Positions 41,785-50,557 of a stretch of DNA of 64,000 bases are shown here, piece by piece. The stretch comes from an uncultured Lachnospiraceae bacterium. Its GTDB lineage: Bacteria > Bacillota > Clostridia > Lachnospirales > Lachnospiraceae. The notes under the pieces are model-generated. The model saw only the letters and a program-made list of their open reading frames with translations. It was not told the DNA's origin and did not search any database. Location of the stretch: NCBI GenBank assembly GCA_934385475.1, contig CAKRPS010000007.1, forward strand, positions 1 to 64,000, read 5' to 3'. Every line of letters begins with the position of its first letter. The stretch's first letter is position 1. Both the position numbers and the translations under genes were made by a program.

Positions 41785-42306
41785 TTACTGGAACAGGATA
41801 TTGCTGAAGGAGATGTTGAAAATAAATTCGGAATCAAACATTTTCTGGACTCTCTGTAATATTTCCTGTCTGATTTCATCCTGCTGATCTCTCGCCTCGC
41901 TCAGAGTGTACTGCCCAAACACATCAATGATCTCGCTCTTAATCAGGCTCTCCTGACCGGACAGGTCTGCCCCATAAGTCTTAAAGCCCTTATCTTTTGT
42001 ATTCATGGACAAAGTCACGGATACCATACAGAAATGCGGTTCTCCATCTTCGTCTGTCTTTAACGGAATTGTCATCGACTCAGAAATATCATAAGTCTGG
42101 ATGTCAGACATCGGAATCTCTTCTGCTGCTTCCTCGGAATCTGTGCCCTTGGCCGCCAGTTCCAGGTTAAGCGCTGTGGAGATGTTGTCCACAAGTGCCG
42201 CTGTCTTTTTAGATGTGCTTGTTACGCTGAACATCATAATGGCCGTCAGCACAACATTGACAATCAGCAATGCCAGTATGATGATAGAAATCAGATTTTT
42301 TTTCAT
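41785..42306 (-). CDS. fliL: Flagellar basal body-associated protein FliL
   Basis: FliL surrounds the stator and raises torque. The 173-residue protein has one N-terminal membrane helix (about 6-27), a linker rich in Glu and Ala, and a C-terminal stomatin-like domain ending FNISFSNILFQ. Its length and place between motB and fliM match the family, although sequence identity in FliL is low. Confidence 0.9.
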   Translation of the reverse strand: MKKNLISIIILALLIVNVVLTAIMMFSVTSTSKKTAALVDNISTALNLELAAKGTDSEEAAEEIPMSDIQTYDISESMTIPLKTDEDGEPHFCMVSVTLSMNTKDKGFKTYGADLSGQESLIKSEIIDVFGQYTLSEARDQQDEIRQEILQRVQKMFDSEFIFNISFSNILFQ

Positions 42307-42331
42307 TCTCGTTTCGCTCCCCTGTTGTTTT

Positions 42332-43138
42332 TTAATAAGAACTCAATGAATTATATATCTTAATCTCTACGCGGCGGTTCTTCGCCCGTCCCTCTGCAGT
42401 GGAATTGTCCGCAATCGGAACGTATTCTCCCCGGCCTGAGTGTTTGATCCTGGCTGGGTCCAGATTCGTCACGCTGAGCAGATAGTTAAATACCGACTGT
42501 GCTCTACCCGAGCTTAGCTCGTCGTTGTTGGAATACTTGGCTCCCGACATTGGTACATTGTCGGTATGACCTTCTATCTCGATCGTCCCCGGTGCATAAC
42601 TCTCCAGAATCACTCCAACCTGATCCATGATCGGCTTTGCATCATCCTTGAGCTGTGTGCTTCCCGAGTCAAACAGAATCGCTCCCTTCAAGGTAAGCTG
42701 TACATACTGTGACGTAAAGTCAATGTCGATGTCCTTACCCAAATTCCGTTCCTCGACCGCTTCCTCTATCTTCTCTGCAAGCTTCTCGGATTCCTCCAGC
42801 TGCGCCTGTTCCACTTCTTCCTGCGCATTCGCTACGTTTTCATCCACAAGCTCGCCTTCACCCATTTTGCCGCTGCTGTATATGTAATCGTCCAGTTCGT
42901 TGAGCTGGCTCACACCATTGCTGACCAGTACGCCATCCCCAATCGCCGTAGCTCCCGCCGAGAAGATGGAAAAGCTCTGGTTGAAGGAGGCCACCACCGC
43001 GTCAAACTTGGCGCTGTTGACATCTGACATCGCAAACAGCATAACGAAGAAACAAAGTAACAGGTTCATCAGATCGGCAAATGTGGACTGCCATGCCGGC
43101 GCGCCCTTTGGTGGTTCATCCGGCTTTCTCTTAGCCAT
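42332..43138 (-). CDS. motB: Flagellar stator protein MotB
   Basis: MotB anchors the stator to peptidoglycan. The 268-residue protein has a basic N-terminus, one membrane helix with the ion-binding Asp in STFADLMNLLLCFFVML (D22), a plug and linker region rich in Glu, and a C-terminal OmpA-type domain with IEIEGHTDNVPM and SSGRAQSVFNYL. It overlaps motA by eight bases. Whether H+ or Na+ drives it is not decided by the sequence seen here. Confidence 0.95.
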   Translation of the reverse strand: MAKRKPDEPPKGAPAWQSTFADLMNLLLCFFVMLFAMSDVNSAKFDAVVASFNQSFSIFSAGATAIGDGVLVSNGVSQLNELDDYIYSSGKMGEGELVDENVANAQEEVEQAQLEESEKLAEKIEEAVEERNLGKDIDIDFTSQYVQLTLKGAILFDSGSTQLKDDAKPIMDQVGVILESYAPGTIEIEGHTDNVPMSGAKYSNNDELSSGRAQSVFNYLLSVTNLDPARIKHSGRGEYVPIADNSTAEGRAKNRRVEIKIYNSLSSY

Positions 43139-43928
43139 TCAGTTCACCTCCGCCTTCCTCTGCCTGAGATCCTCTGTCTTTCGGTGCCAGGAAGGATTTC
43201 AGTTTCTCTTCAATGACACGAGGATTCTCTCCCGCCTGTATGGACAAGAGACCTTCGATCTCGATCTCTTTCATCATCATCTCTTCTGCGTTCTTGCTCT
43301 TAAGCTTCGTAGCCACCGGCGCACAGATCCAGTTAGCCAGAATAGAACCGTACAATGTAGTTACCAGAGCGACTGCCATGGAAGGTCCGATGGATGACGG
43401 ATCATCCATCTCCTGCAGCATGTTGATCAGACCGATCAGGGTACCGATCATACCCCAGGCAGGACCCATCGCTCCGAGGTTCTCCCAGAAACCGATCTTG
43501 TCCTTATGCCTGTCCTCCACACTGACAAGCTCTGTCTCCATGATCGCACGTACCAGTTCAGGGTCCGTACCATCTACTATCAGTAATATTCCTTTTTTCA
43601 GGAATTCATCTTCAATATCCGTCGCCGCTTCCTCCAGGGAAAGCAATCCTTCCTTACGCGCTACGTTGGACAGATCGATGATCTTCTGGATCGTGTCCGG
43701 AACATTCATTGTAGAAAGTTTGAAGATATGCCGGATACTCTTCAGGCCTTCCAGAAAGTTCGGAAGTGTATAGCTCGCAAGAATACAGCAAAAGGATCCA
43801 CCAAACGTAATCAGTGCCGATGGTGCATCCAAAAAGTTTATGATAACCGAGAAGTCATTTCCGTACAGAATACCGAAAATAACCAACATAAAACATACTA
43901 TCAATCCAATAATTGACGCAATATCCAT
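43131..43928 (-). CDS. motA: Flagellar stator protein MotA
   Basis: MotA forms the ion-conducting stator ring with MotB. The 265-residue protein has four membrane helices and the conserved cytoplasmic and helix-3/4 blocks LGAMGPAWGMIGTLIGLI and GPSMAVALVTTLYGSILAN. ATG lies 6 nt behind GGGTGG. Unlike Bacillus, motAB are inside the fla/che operon here, between flbD and fliL. Confidence 0.96.
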   Translation of the reverse strand: MDIASIIGLIVCFMLVIFGILYGNDFSVIINFLDAPSALITFGGSFCCILASYTLPNFLEGLKSIRHIFKLSTMNVPDTIQKIIDLSNVARKEGLLSLEEAATDIEDEFLKKGILLIVDGTDPELVRAIMETELVSVEDRHKDKIGFWENLGAMGPAWGMIGTLIGLINMLQEMDDPSSIGPSMAVALVTTLYGSILANWICAPVATKLKSKNAEEMMMKEIEIEGLLSIQAGENPRVIEEKLKSFLAPKDRGSQAEEGGGELNG

Positions 43929-43948
43929 ATGTATCCACCCTACTTACA

Positions 43949-44134
43949 CTATAATGTAAAAATTTCCTTTCTGTACAATTCTACTAGATTTTTGATCTCT
44001 TGTCTACTTTCTTTTACAATTAATTTGCGGCCTGTTGTAAAGGACAGCACCGTGTCCGGTGTCTCCTCCACCTGTTCCAGCAAATCCGGATTGATCAATA
44101 TCTTCACGCCATTCAGCTTCGTAACCTCAATCAT
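43949..44134 (-). CDS. flbD: FlbD family flagellar protein
   Basis: This 61-residue protein has the family pattern MIEVTKLNGVKILINPDLLEQVEETPDT with breaks at variable sites and a C-terminal helix. It belongs to the small FlbD family (PF06289) encoded in flagellar operons between flgE and motA or fliL. The molecular role is not well defined. It is unrelated to the Caulobacter regulator of the same name. It is the first gene after an internal promoter and terminator. Confidence 0.88.
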   Translation of the reverse strand: MIEVTKLNGVKILINPDLLEQVEETPDTVLSFTTGRKLIVKESRQEIKNLVELYRKEIFTL

Positions 44135-44171
44135 GTCTGATCCTCCGTCTGTTCAGCCAAACACCATATTT

Positions 44172-44200
44172 ATTTTACCACACTTCTGTATATTCTGCAA
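44172..44200 (-). promoter_or_regulatory. Internal promoter upstream of flbD-motA-motB
   Basis: Minus strand: -35 TTGCAG (44195-44200), 17-bp spacer and -10 TAAAAT (44172-44177), about 40 nt before the flbD start. It follows an internal terminator, so it could re-supply transcription of the downstream half of the fla/che operon. Confidence 0.65.
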
Positions 44201-44250
44201 AAGAAAAGAGGAACTTTGTCACAATTTACAAAATCATTCAAAAGTTCCTC
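44199..44250 (-). terminator. Internal terminator after flgE
   Basis: Minus strand: GAGGAACTTT (44241-44250) pairs perfectly with AAAGTTCCTC (44208-44217) around a 23-nt loop, followed by TTTTCTTTT. It stands 18 nt after the flgE stop codon and abuts the internal promoter. Confidence 0.7.
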
Positions 44251-44267
44251 CTGTCATTGTATCAGTT

Positions 44268-46268
44268 TTATCTCTTCAGATTGACAAGTTCCTCAATCAT
44301 CGTATCCGATACGGTAATGATTCGGCTGTTCGCCTGGAATCCTCTCTGCGTGGTGATCATCTCTGTAAACTCAGAGGAAAGATCCACATTACTCATCTCA
44401 AGGACACCGGAGGTCATATAGCCATCTCCTGCACTGATATCCTGTCCGATACCGTCGAACTCGCCGGAGTTCATCGTTGCGGAATACAGGTTGTCACCCT
44501 GTTTGGAAAGACCGGATGCATTGGCAAAGTTTGCCACCGCAATCTGTCCCAGGATCTTTGTCTGTCCGTTGTCGTAAGATGCCCTGATGATTCCATCCTG
44601 TGCGATCTCGATTCCGGTCATCTCACCCACTTTACGTCCGGTATTGTACCCCTGCTTGTCACCGTTTGTTGCAGAAATAGTAGAGGTTCCACCGTTGTTG
44701 AACATGGTGGAGGATGAGAAATCGATATCCACATTGCTGAAGTTTGTCAGCGAAATCGTCTCACCTGTCAGGGAGGTTGCTGTGCCGTTAAAGCTCATGG
44801 TCACCGAATCATTGTCCACGCTGCCGACATATTGGAACTTACCGGTGTCCGTATCATATACCAGCGGATAGCCGGTCTGTGTCACCGTCTTGATAACCTG
44901 TGCCTGGCCTTCCGGAGACACAAAGTCAAGGGAGTAGGTCGTGTTGCCGCTGTCCTCAATTCCGTAAGCTTCCTTCAGGACATCCTCGGTAGCGATCTCC
45001 GCCCCAAAGCTCTTCGCGCCGTCATAGGTAACGTCCTTGGTTGCCTTAAAGGTCTGTTCAAAGGTCAGGCTTACGGAACCGTCTGTCGTATCAACCGCCA
45101 CTGCCGTAATTCCCGTTACATTTAAATCTTTCAGAGCTGCCGTCCAGGATGCCGCATCCGTCAATTCCTGACCCGGCTGTCCGTTAGGCTTCTTGGTATA
45201 ATACTTTCCGTTTTCATAAATCAGATTATAAGGATCTGCCTGCAAAAGATTCTTCTCCAGCTTTACAGTTCCTGTCACTGTCACATCTGCGTCCTTTGCC
45301 ACATTAGCGCTTGCTCCAGGAGCCGGATTCTTCATGATCCAGCTTCCCTGTGTCAAAGCGATCATGTTGTTGTCCGCAAAGCCATCCAAAACCTCTCCCG
45401 CCTCGTAAACCTTTGTATATTTATTATTTGCTTTGTCATATTTTACATTGTCCAGAAGCTGATAGAGTGCCTCGGTTGTTGTGGTAGAACTCTCCCCGAA
45501 CGATGCAATATCATTGATGCTGTTCAGGTTATACTTCTTAACGAGAGATACTGCCTTGCCGCTCTCATCCTCTGTCAGGATGTCATCCAGTGCTACATAG
45601 TAGCTGCCTTGTGTGTCTGTCGCATGGATGCTCATCTTTGCCGTATACTTGTAACCAAGTGCATCAAAGAAATTCAGTGTCACCGTTCTTCCGGCTGTAC
45701 TGTGCACATTGGTGTCATACTTATCCAGAATACCGGATACGTAAGCCTTTGTCGTTGCCTCCGGCGGATAGGTCAGGTTATCTGCGTTCATAACCTGCAG
45801 GGCAGACACCGTATCAACTACGATATCGCCGTTTTCATCAGTCTGCCAACCCATAACAGTATAGCCCGTGCTGGACATAACCAGGTTACCGGAACCGTCG
45901 ATCGTGAAAGAACCGTCTCTTGTGAAGAAGTTCTCAGCGCCGTTGCTCACGATAAAGAAGGAATCTCCGGTGATCATGATATCAAACGGGTTGTTCGTAG
46001 ACTGTGCGGAACCCTGTGTTGTGATCGCCGTGGAGATCGCTCCGGTCTTGGAGCCAAGACCGATCTGGCGGGCGTTGGTACCGCCTCGTCCGGTATTCGG
46101 ATTCGCACCGGATGCTGCCTGTGTTGTCTGATACAACAGATCACTGAATACCATGGACTGGGATTTATATGCTGTTGTGTTTACGTTTGCGATGTTATTA
46201 CCGATAACATCCATTCTTGTCTGATGTGTTCTAAGACCTGCCACACCAGAGAACAATGATCTCATCAT
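44268..46268 (-). CDS. flgE: Flagellar hook protein FlgE
   Basis: FlgE polymerises into the hook. The 666-residue protein has the rod/hook N-terminal motif MRSLFSGVAGLRTHQTRMD with NNIANVNTTAYKS, and the C-terminal block EFTEMITTQRGFQANSRIITV. Between them lies a large variable D1-D2-D3 region, making it longer than the 400-residue enteric FlgE but normal for Clostridia. Double ATG starts (46268 and 46265) follow AAGGAGG. It comes after flgD and the TIGR02530 gene. Confidence 0.95.
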   Translation of the reverse strand: MMRSLFSGVAGLRTHQTRMDVIGNNIANVNTTAYKSQSMVFSDLLYQTTQAASGANPNTGRGGTNARQIGLGSKTGAISTAITTQGSAQSTNNPFDIMITGDSFFIVSNGAENFFTRDGSFTIDGSGNLVMSSTGYTVMGWQTDENGDIVVDTVSALQVMNADNLTYPPEATTKAYVSGILDKYDTNVHSTAGRTVTLNFFDALGYKYTAKMSIHATDTQGSYYVALDDILTEDESGKAVSLVKKYNLNSINDIASFGESSTTTTEALYQLLDNVKYDKANNKYTKVYEAGEVLDGFADNNMIALTQGSWIMKNPAPGASANVAKDADVTVTGTVKLEKNLLQADPYNLIYENGKYYTKKPNGQPGQELTDAASWTAALKDLNVTGITAVAVDTTDGSVSLTFEQTFKATKDVTYDGAKSFGAEIATEDVLKEAYGIEDSGNTTYSLDFVSPEGQAQVIKTVTQTGYPLVYDTDTGKFQYVGSVDNDSVTMSFNGTATSLTGETISLTNFSNVDIDFSSSTMFNNGGTSTISATNGDKQGYNTGRKVGEMTGIEIAQDGIIRASYDNGQTKILGQIAVANFANASGLSKQGDNLYSATMNSGEFDGIGQDISAGDGYMTSGVLEMSNVDLSSEFTEMITTQRGFQANSRIITVSDTMIEELVNLKR

Positions 46269-46350
46269 AATGAAATGACCTCCTTATGGTTGTCTGGATA
46301 CCGTTCTGTCCCTTCTGTCAGTCAGGGATGTAAGCCTCCGTAAGGTCCGG

Positions 46351-46743
46351 CTATATAATTACGGCTCCATCGATATTGGTGAATACATTTTCATCGGTCT
46401 CCGTCTGATTCATCGCCGTGATAACTGTCTGATTCGGCACATTGACAATGAATGCCAGCGAATCCACGATGACAAGTGACTCATTGATTCCTTTCGCTTC
46501 TGCTTTCGCAGCGCCAAGGTTAAGGCGTTCCACCTGTTCCTTTGTCAGTTCTATATTGCGGTCAGCCAGCCGGTTTGTCGCATGCTTGGAGAATTTGACC
46601 TCTCCTGCTTCTGCGCGGTCCGTCTTGCCTTTCAGAATATCCTGAAAGCTCGATCCCTCACTGCGTACTGTCTGATTGTTCCGGTTCAGGAACTGATTCT
46701 GCACCTGCTCAATGGAAAGGAATTGATTGTTTTGGATCTTCAT
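46351..46743 (-). CDS. Flagellar operon protein, TIGR02530 family
   Basis: This 130-residue protein has an N-terminal flexible half and a core VKFSKHATNRLADRNIELT with following LVIVDSLAFIVNVPNQTVITAM. This matches the TIGR02530 family found between flgD and flgE in Firmicutes and some others. Its role in hook assembly is proposed from position only. ATG is behind GAGGAGTAGAT. It lies 49 nt after flgD. Confidence 0.88.
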   Translation of the reverse strand: MKIQNNQFLSIEQVQNQFLNRNNQTVRSEGSSFQDILKGKTDRAEAGEVKFSKHATNRLADRNIELTKEQVERLNLGAAKAEAKGINESLVIVDSLAFIVNVPNQTVITAMNQTETDENVFTNIDGAVII

Positions 46744-46792
46744 ATCTACTCCTCCTTGAGAACATTTCCGCCGCCAATCCTTTTAGCAGCTC

Positions 46793-47506
46793 TTACTTGT
46801 CGGAATCGCCGCTTTCTGTCGAATCCTTATCCGCAGTGTCAGTATCTTTCTTCGCTGCTTCTTCCTGCTCCTTCACCAGATCATTCATCCTGCTCGTGTA
46901 CTTCTTCAGACCATCTACATAGTCATCTGTCAGGAATTTCTTCTGGTACTCTGTCATGTCATCATACATGGACTGCAGTTTCTCCACTGTCTCTCTGCTG
47001 TCAATCGTAAGCTCTCCCACTTTAGGAAGCTTGTTGTAGAGATTCAGGAACTCTGCTGCAAGTGCATAAGCTTTCAGATACTTTTCATCTGCAACGGTAT
47101 CCAGATCATCCATCGAATATAACTCACCGTTAATTGAGAGGAATGCTTTGTTGTTCTCGTATACGACATAGTCGACATTACCCTGTACCGTCGTCGTGTT
47201 GCCGCTGCTGTCTGTCACCTTCATCAGAACGGTCTGTCCCACAAGTGTTGATGCTCTGGAAAGCTCCAGTGTCGCACTCATATTCTGCATCTGCTCCAGT
47301 TCGGAGAAGGTTGCATACTGGGATATGTATTCCGTATTGGATGTCGGCTCAAGCGGATCCTGATATTTCATCTGTGCTACCAGAAGCTGTAAGAACGCTT
47401 CCTTGTCTACGGTCGATCCTGATTTCTTTTCATTGCTCTTCTTCGTAGAAGCTGCTGTTGCAGATTCCACTAATTTTCCATCTTTTACCTGTTGTACTGC
47501 ACCCAT
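46793..47506 (-). CDS. flgD: Hook assembly scaffold protein FlgD
   Basis: FlgD caps the growing hook. The N-terminal block DKEAFLQLLVAQMKYQDPLEPTSNTEYI (split here by conserved Gln and Asp) is typical, followed by QYATFSELEQMQNM. The protein has 237 residues. The C-terminal half (about 135-237) is helical and charged and does not match the standard FlgD Ig-like and tudor domains, so it is a variant form. It lies between fliK and the TIGR02530 gene. Confidence 0.93.
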   Translation of the reverse strand: MGAVQQVKDGKLVESATAASTKKSNEKKSGSTVDKEAFLQLLVAQMKYQDPLEPTSNTEYISQYATFSELEQMQNMSATLELSRASTLVGQTVLMKVTDSSGNTTTVQGNVDYVVYENNKAFLSINGELYSMDDLDTVADEKYLKAYALAAEFLNLYNKLPKVGELTIDSRETVEKLQSMYDDMTEYQKKFLTDDYVDGLKKYTSRMNDLVKEQEEAAKKDTDTADKDSTESGDSDK

Positions 47507-47533
47507 TTTCTCACTCCTTTCTTTCTGATTCCG

Positions 47534-49021
47534 TTATGCGGTATAATCTACCGTACCGCCATTTGCACGCATCATTTCCACGGCAATCTTGTCAGACTGC
47601 TCCATTTCTTCCAGCTCTTCTTCCTCGTCCAGTTCTCCAAGGTTCAGTCTTCTGGTCGTCTTGCCTGCGGCTGCCTGCTCTCGCTCGGCATCCTTCTCTT
47701 CTCTGGTGAACTGCTGTTCCTGTCCATGTGCTGCCACCGAGACTTCTACCTCATCGACCTTCAGTCCCTGTTCTTCAAACTGTTCCTTCAATGTTACGAT
47801 CTGGCTTTCCACTGCTGCACGCACTGCCTCGTTCTGTGTGATGAACTGTGCTGTAATACCGCCTGCCTTCGCTGTGATCTGCACGTGTACGGTTCCAAGA
47901 CTTGCCGGATGAAGCTGCATTTCCATCTCCTGCATATCCGACTTGACATGCACTTTCATGTAATCTACGATCTGATCCATGATCTGCTGTGTCTGTGTGG
48001 ACTGATAAGTTCCTGTCTGTGCATTCACCGGTACTGCGGCATCTGTCTTTACCATGGCTGCATTATCCTTCGCTGCCTGCATCATTGACGCAGACGACTC
48101 AGCGTTGTGCCGATCCTCCTGTCTGCCCCCCTGCGCTCCACGTTTTTCAAACGGGCTCTGCTCTTTCAGGGCATCCTGGCCAGCTGGTTCCTGCATGTCT
48201 GTCACATTCTCCGTCTTGCTCGTATCACCGCTCTCGTCATCCACCTTCACGCTCACCTGAACAGTCTCGCCATCCCGGTGTACGGTCACCGTGTAATCCT
48301 GTGATCCCTCCAGCGTATCCTGTGGCATGTCCTCCAAAGCCGTCTCCGGTACATCCGTTTCCGGTGTGGAAACCATCTCCGTGATCAGAGCACCAATCTC
48401 TTCCTCGCTCAGTCCCAGTTCCTCCTGAAGTGCATCCAGGCTGTTCTGTACTGTCTCAAGAAGATTCTGCAGATTCGTGTAAAGCTCTGCATTTGTCACG
48501 AGCGAAAGTTCATCGTTACACCCGCTCAGTTCCAGTAAAAGCTGTTTGAGATTCTCCGGATCAAAGAGATCGACTGCCGACAGTCCCAAAGTTTCCATGG
48601 CTGCTTCCACCTCTTCCGGCGTTACATCCATCTCATCCGCCACATCCTGTACAAGCTTCTCTCCGTCTTCACGGATTGTCTGCTTTTCTTCCTCGCGGAC
48701 ATTTCCCTTGCCCTTTGCCTCTGTACTCTTACCGCTCTTTTGACCGGTCGTCTGTCCCGAAGCATCCTTGATCCGGTTCTTGTCACCCGAGGTTCCCTGT
48801 AGCTTGACTCCCTGCTCCATACTGTCCTTCTTTGCTGCCACATTGCCAGCAGAAACACATCCGGCTGTCTGTCCCTGCAGCGAAGTCACTTCATCTGTGA
48901 TCTTTCCCATCACCTTCTGAAAGCTCTCCTGTACAGCTTCTTCCTGTTTTCCTGTCACGACCGGCTGCTGGCTGCCATAGCTTTGCAGCGCGTTGACGTT
49001 GTTTACAGGTATGCTTGTCAC
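47534..49021 (-). CDS. fliK: Flagellar hook-length control protein FliK
   Basis: FliK measures hook length and triggers the FlhB substrate switch. The protein is about 495 residues, mostly low-complexity (Gln, Glu, Thr, Asp), with the conserved C-terminal Flg_hook domain MEMQLHPASLGTVHVQITAK and ITAQFITQNEAVRAAVE. A GTG at 49021 stands seven bases behind AGGAGG. The ATG at 49027 is only one base away from it, so I prefer GTG. A 60-nt hairpin lies in the 160-nt gap before it. Confidence 0.92.
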   Translation of the reverse strand: MTSIPVNNVNALQSYGSQQPVVTGKQEEAVQESFQKVMGKITDEVTSLQGQTAGCVSAGNVAAKKDSMEQGVKLQGTSGDKNRIKDASGQTTGQKSGKSTEAKGKGNVREEEKQTIREDGEKLVQDVADEMDVTPEEVEAAMETLGLSAVDLFDPENLKQLLLELSGCNDELSLVTNAELYTNLQNLLETVQNSLDALQEELGLSEEEIGALITEMVSTPETDVPETALEDMPQDTLEGSQDYTVTVHRDGETVQVSVKVDDESGDTSKTENVTDMQEPAGQDALKEQSPFEKRGAQGGRQEDRHNAESSASMMQAAKDNAAMVKTDAAVPVNAQTGTYQSTQTQQIMDQIVDYMKVHVKSDMQEMEMQLHPASLGTVHVQITAKAGGITAQFITQNEAVRAAVESQIVTLKEQFEEQGLKVDEVEVSVAAHGQEQQFTREEKDAEREQAAAGKTTRRLNLGELDEEEELEEMEQSDKIAVEMMRANGGTVDYTA

Positions 49022-49072
49022 ATGCATTCCTCCTTTCTTAACTTTTCAAGGTTCTTCGCCTTACGGCATTTA

Positions 49073-49132
49073 TATATAGAAATGTGGAAATCCGGCAGTA
49101 AATCCTGCCGTTTAAGTTCCACATGCTATATA
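49073..49132 (-). other. Strong intercistronic hairpin between the motE-like gene and fliK
   Basis: TATATAG plus ATGTGGAA pair with TTCCACAT plus CTATATA, and an inner CGGCAG/CTGCCG stem is nested in the loop. No T tract follows, so it is unlikely to be a simple terminator. It may be an mRNA-processing or stability element. Confidence 0.7.
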
Positions 49133-49182
49133 GCTATATATCGGTTTTTCTACGGTGTTTTTGAAGTCTGTATCCCCTGATA

Positions 49183-50058
49183 TCAGGACTCCGGATCCAT
49201 GATCTTGGTCAGTCTGGCCGCTATCGCCGGGTCCATTACTCCAAGTATTTTTCCTCTGTCCTCTGTACTCATCTGGTTCAATATCTTAGCTGCCAGCTCC
49301 AGGTCATCTGTCATCTGTTCAAAGATGCCTGCAGCCTCCTTGGGCTTCATCTCAGCATAGGCCTGTGCATAATCCTTGATCTCCTGACTTGCCTCCTCCT
49401 GCTGAACTACCTGTTTGTACAGGTACTCTGCCGTCGTAGGGTCCATCGACTCATAGTATTTCTGGTACTCAGCTGCTCCCGGTCCTTTGTCTGCATAGAC
49501 TACTTCCTCGTAAAATTCCGTCTTAATTCTTTCGAACTCAACCTGTGCGTCCTCAAATGTCTGCAAACGGTCAATCTCAGCCTGCATCTCCTCAAGCTGC
49601 TCGGAATCTACATTATTATCTGCCTGTGCCTGCTCCAGTTCCAGTTCCAGCTGTTTGATATAGTCGACAGCTTCCCGCAGACTGGTATATCCTCCGTAAG
49701 CCTCCTCGTCATCTGTTGTCACTACAGACTCCGAAGGAAGGATCTTGTTGATGACCGGCACATCCCTGAGTACCGGTGCGAGCACATTCGATCCGAAGCC
49801 TCCCACATCCAGTTTGATCAGAAGACATAGAATTGCCAGCCAGATCAGTACGATCACAACAGTAACCAGAAAGACAGATACTCCTCCGGCTTCCTCGTCA
49901 TCAGCAAGTTGTGCTTCCTGTGCGGAAATTTCTTTGGCACGCTGCTTTGCCTCTTTTCTCTGTGCCTTCTGCTCGTCCTTTATCTTCTTTTTTTCTTCTT
50001 TCAGTCTTTTCTTTTCTGCCTTGGTATCCACCTCAGCATTTAACAGTTCATCTGCCAT
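49183..50058 (-). CDS. MotE/MgtE-N-domain-like membrane protein in flagellar operon
   Basis: This protein of about 291 residues has a long basic coiled coil at the N-terminus (about 15-55, Lys/Glu), one membrane helix (about 62-84), and an extracellular coiled coil (about 125-170). The C-terminal domain has the pattern YAEMKPKEAAGIFEQMTDDLELAAKILNQMS and MDPAIAARL. That C-terminal part resembles the MgtE intracellular N domain, as in the MotE and YlxF families that occupy this slot between fliJ and fliK. MotE is a chaperone for MotC in rhizobia; here the role is inferred to be assembly-related. ATG at 50058 was chosen; TTG at 50064 is possible. Confidence 0.82.
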   Translation of the reverse strand: MADELLNAEVDTKAEKKRLKEEKKKIKDEQKAQRKEAKQRAKEISAQEAQLADDEEAGGVSVFLVTVVIVLIWLAILCLLIKLDVGGFGSNVLAPVLRDVPVINKILPSESVVTTDDEEAYGGYTSLREAVDYIKQLELELEQAQADNNVDSEQLEEMQAEIDRLQTFEDAQVEFERIKTEFYEEVVYADKGPGAAEYQKYYESMDPTTAEYLYKQVVQQEEASQEIKDYAQAYAEMKPKEAAGIFEQMTDDLELAAKILNQMSTEDRGKILGVMDPAIAARLTKIMDPES

Positions 50059-50083
50059 ATTCAACCACGCCCTTCAATTCCTG

Positions 50084-50533
50084 TTATCCTTGTCTGCGCT
50101 GACCGTATGTATAGCTTGTCAGCTCATCGACAGCCTTCCCCTCAGCCGCCTTTTCTTCACCCATAAATTGTTCAAAGGCTTTCTCTTTTAATTTCTCGTG
50201 CATTTTGCGGTCCTGCATCACTTCCTGCAGCTTCGCCCGTGCCTGTTCCACCCGCAAAAGCGCCTCATCAACCCTGTCTTCCTGTGCGAGTATCAGATCA
50301 TCCATCGCCGAGATCGCATTGGCATTGTCCCGGAGTTGTCCGGCGTTCAACACATCCCCCCGGATTCTCCTTCCCTCTTCCAGATAATCTTCCTTGCGAT
50401 CCTCCAGATTTTTCAGCCGGTCCTGTTCCTCCCTCAGAAGTGCCTGCTGCCTGCCAAGTTCCATCTTGGCCTGCGTCTCAAGCTGAAGCTTGACGTTTAA
50501 AATATTCTGCATTCTGTATTTAAACTTCGCCAT
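50084..50533 (-). CDS. fliJ: Flagellar export protein FliJ
   Basis: FliJ is the coiled-coil stalk of the FliI ATPase. The 149-residue protein is almost entirely helical, rich in Glu, Arg and Gln, and starts MAKFKYRMQNILNVK, the family N-terminus. Position directly after fliI supports the call. There is no membrane segment. Confidence 0.93.
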   Translation of the reverse strand: MAKFKYRMQNILNVKLQLETQAKMELGRQQALLREEQDRLKNLEDRKEDYLEEGRRIRGDVLNAGQLRDNANAISAMDDLILAQEDRVDEALLRVEQARAKLQEVMQDRKMHEKLKEKAFEQFMGEEKAAEGKAVDELTSYTYGQRRQG

Positions 50534-50557
50534 ACTGCTCCCCAGAGGTCACTGCTT

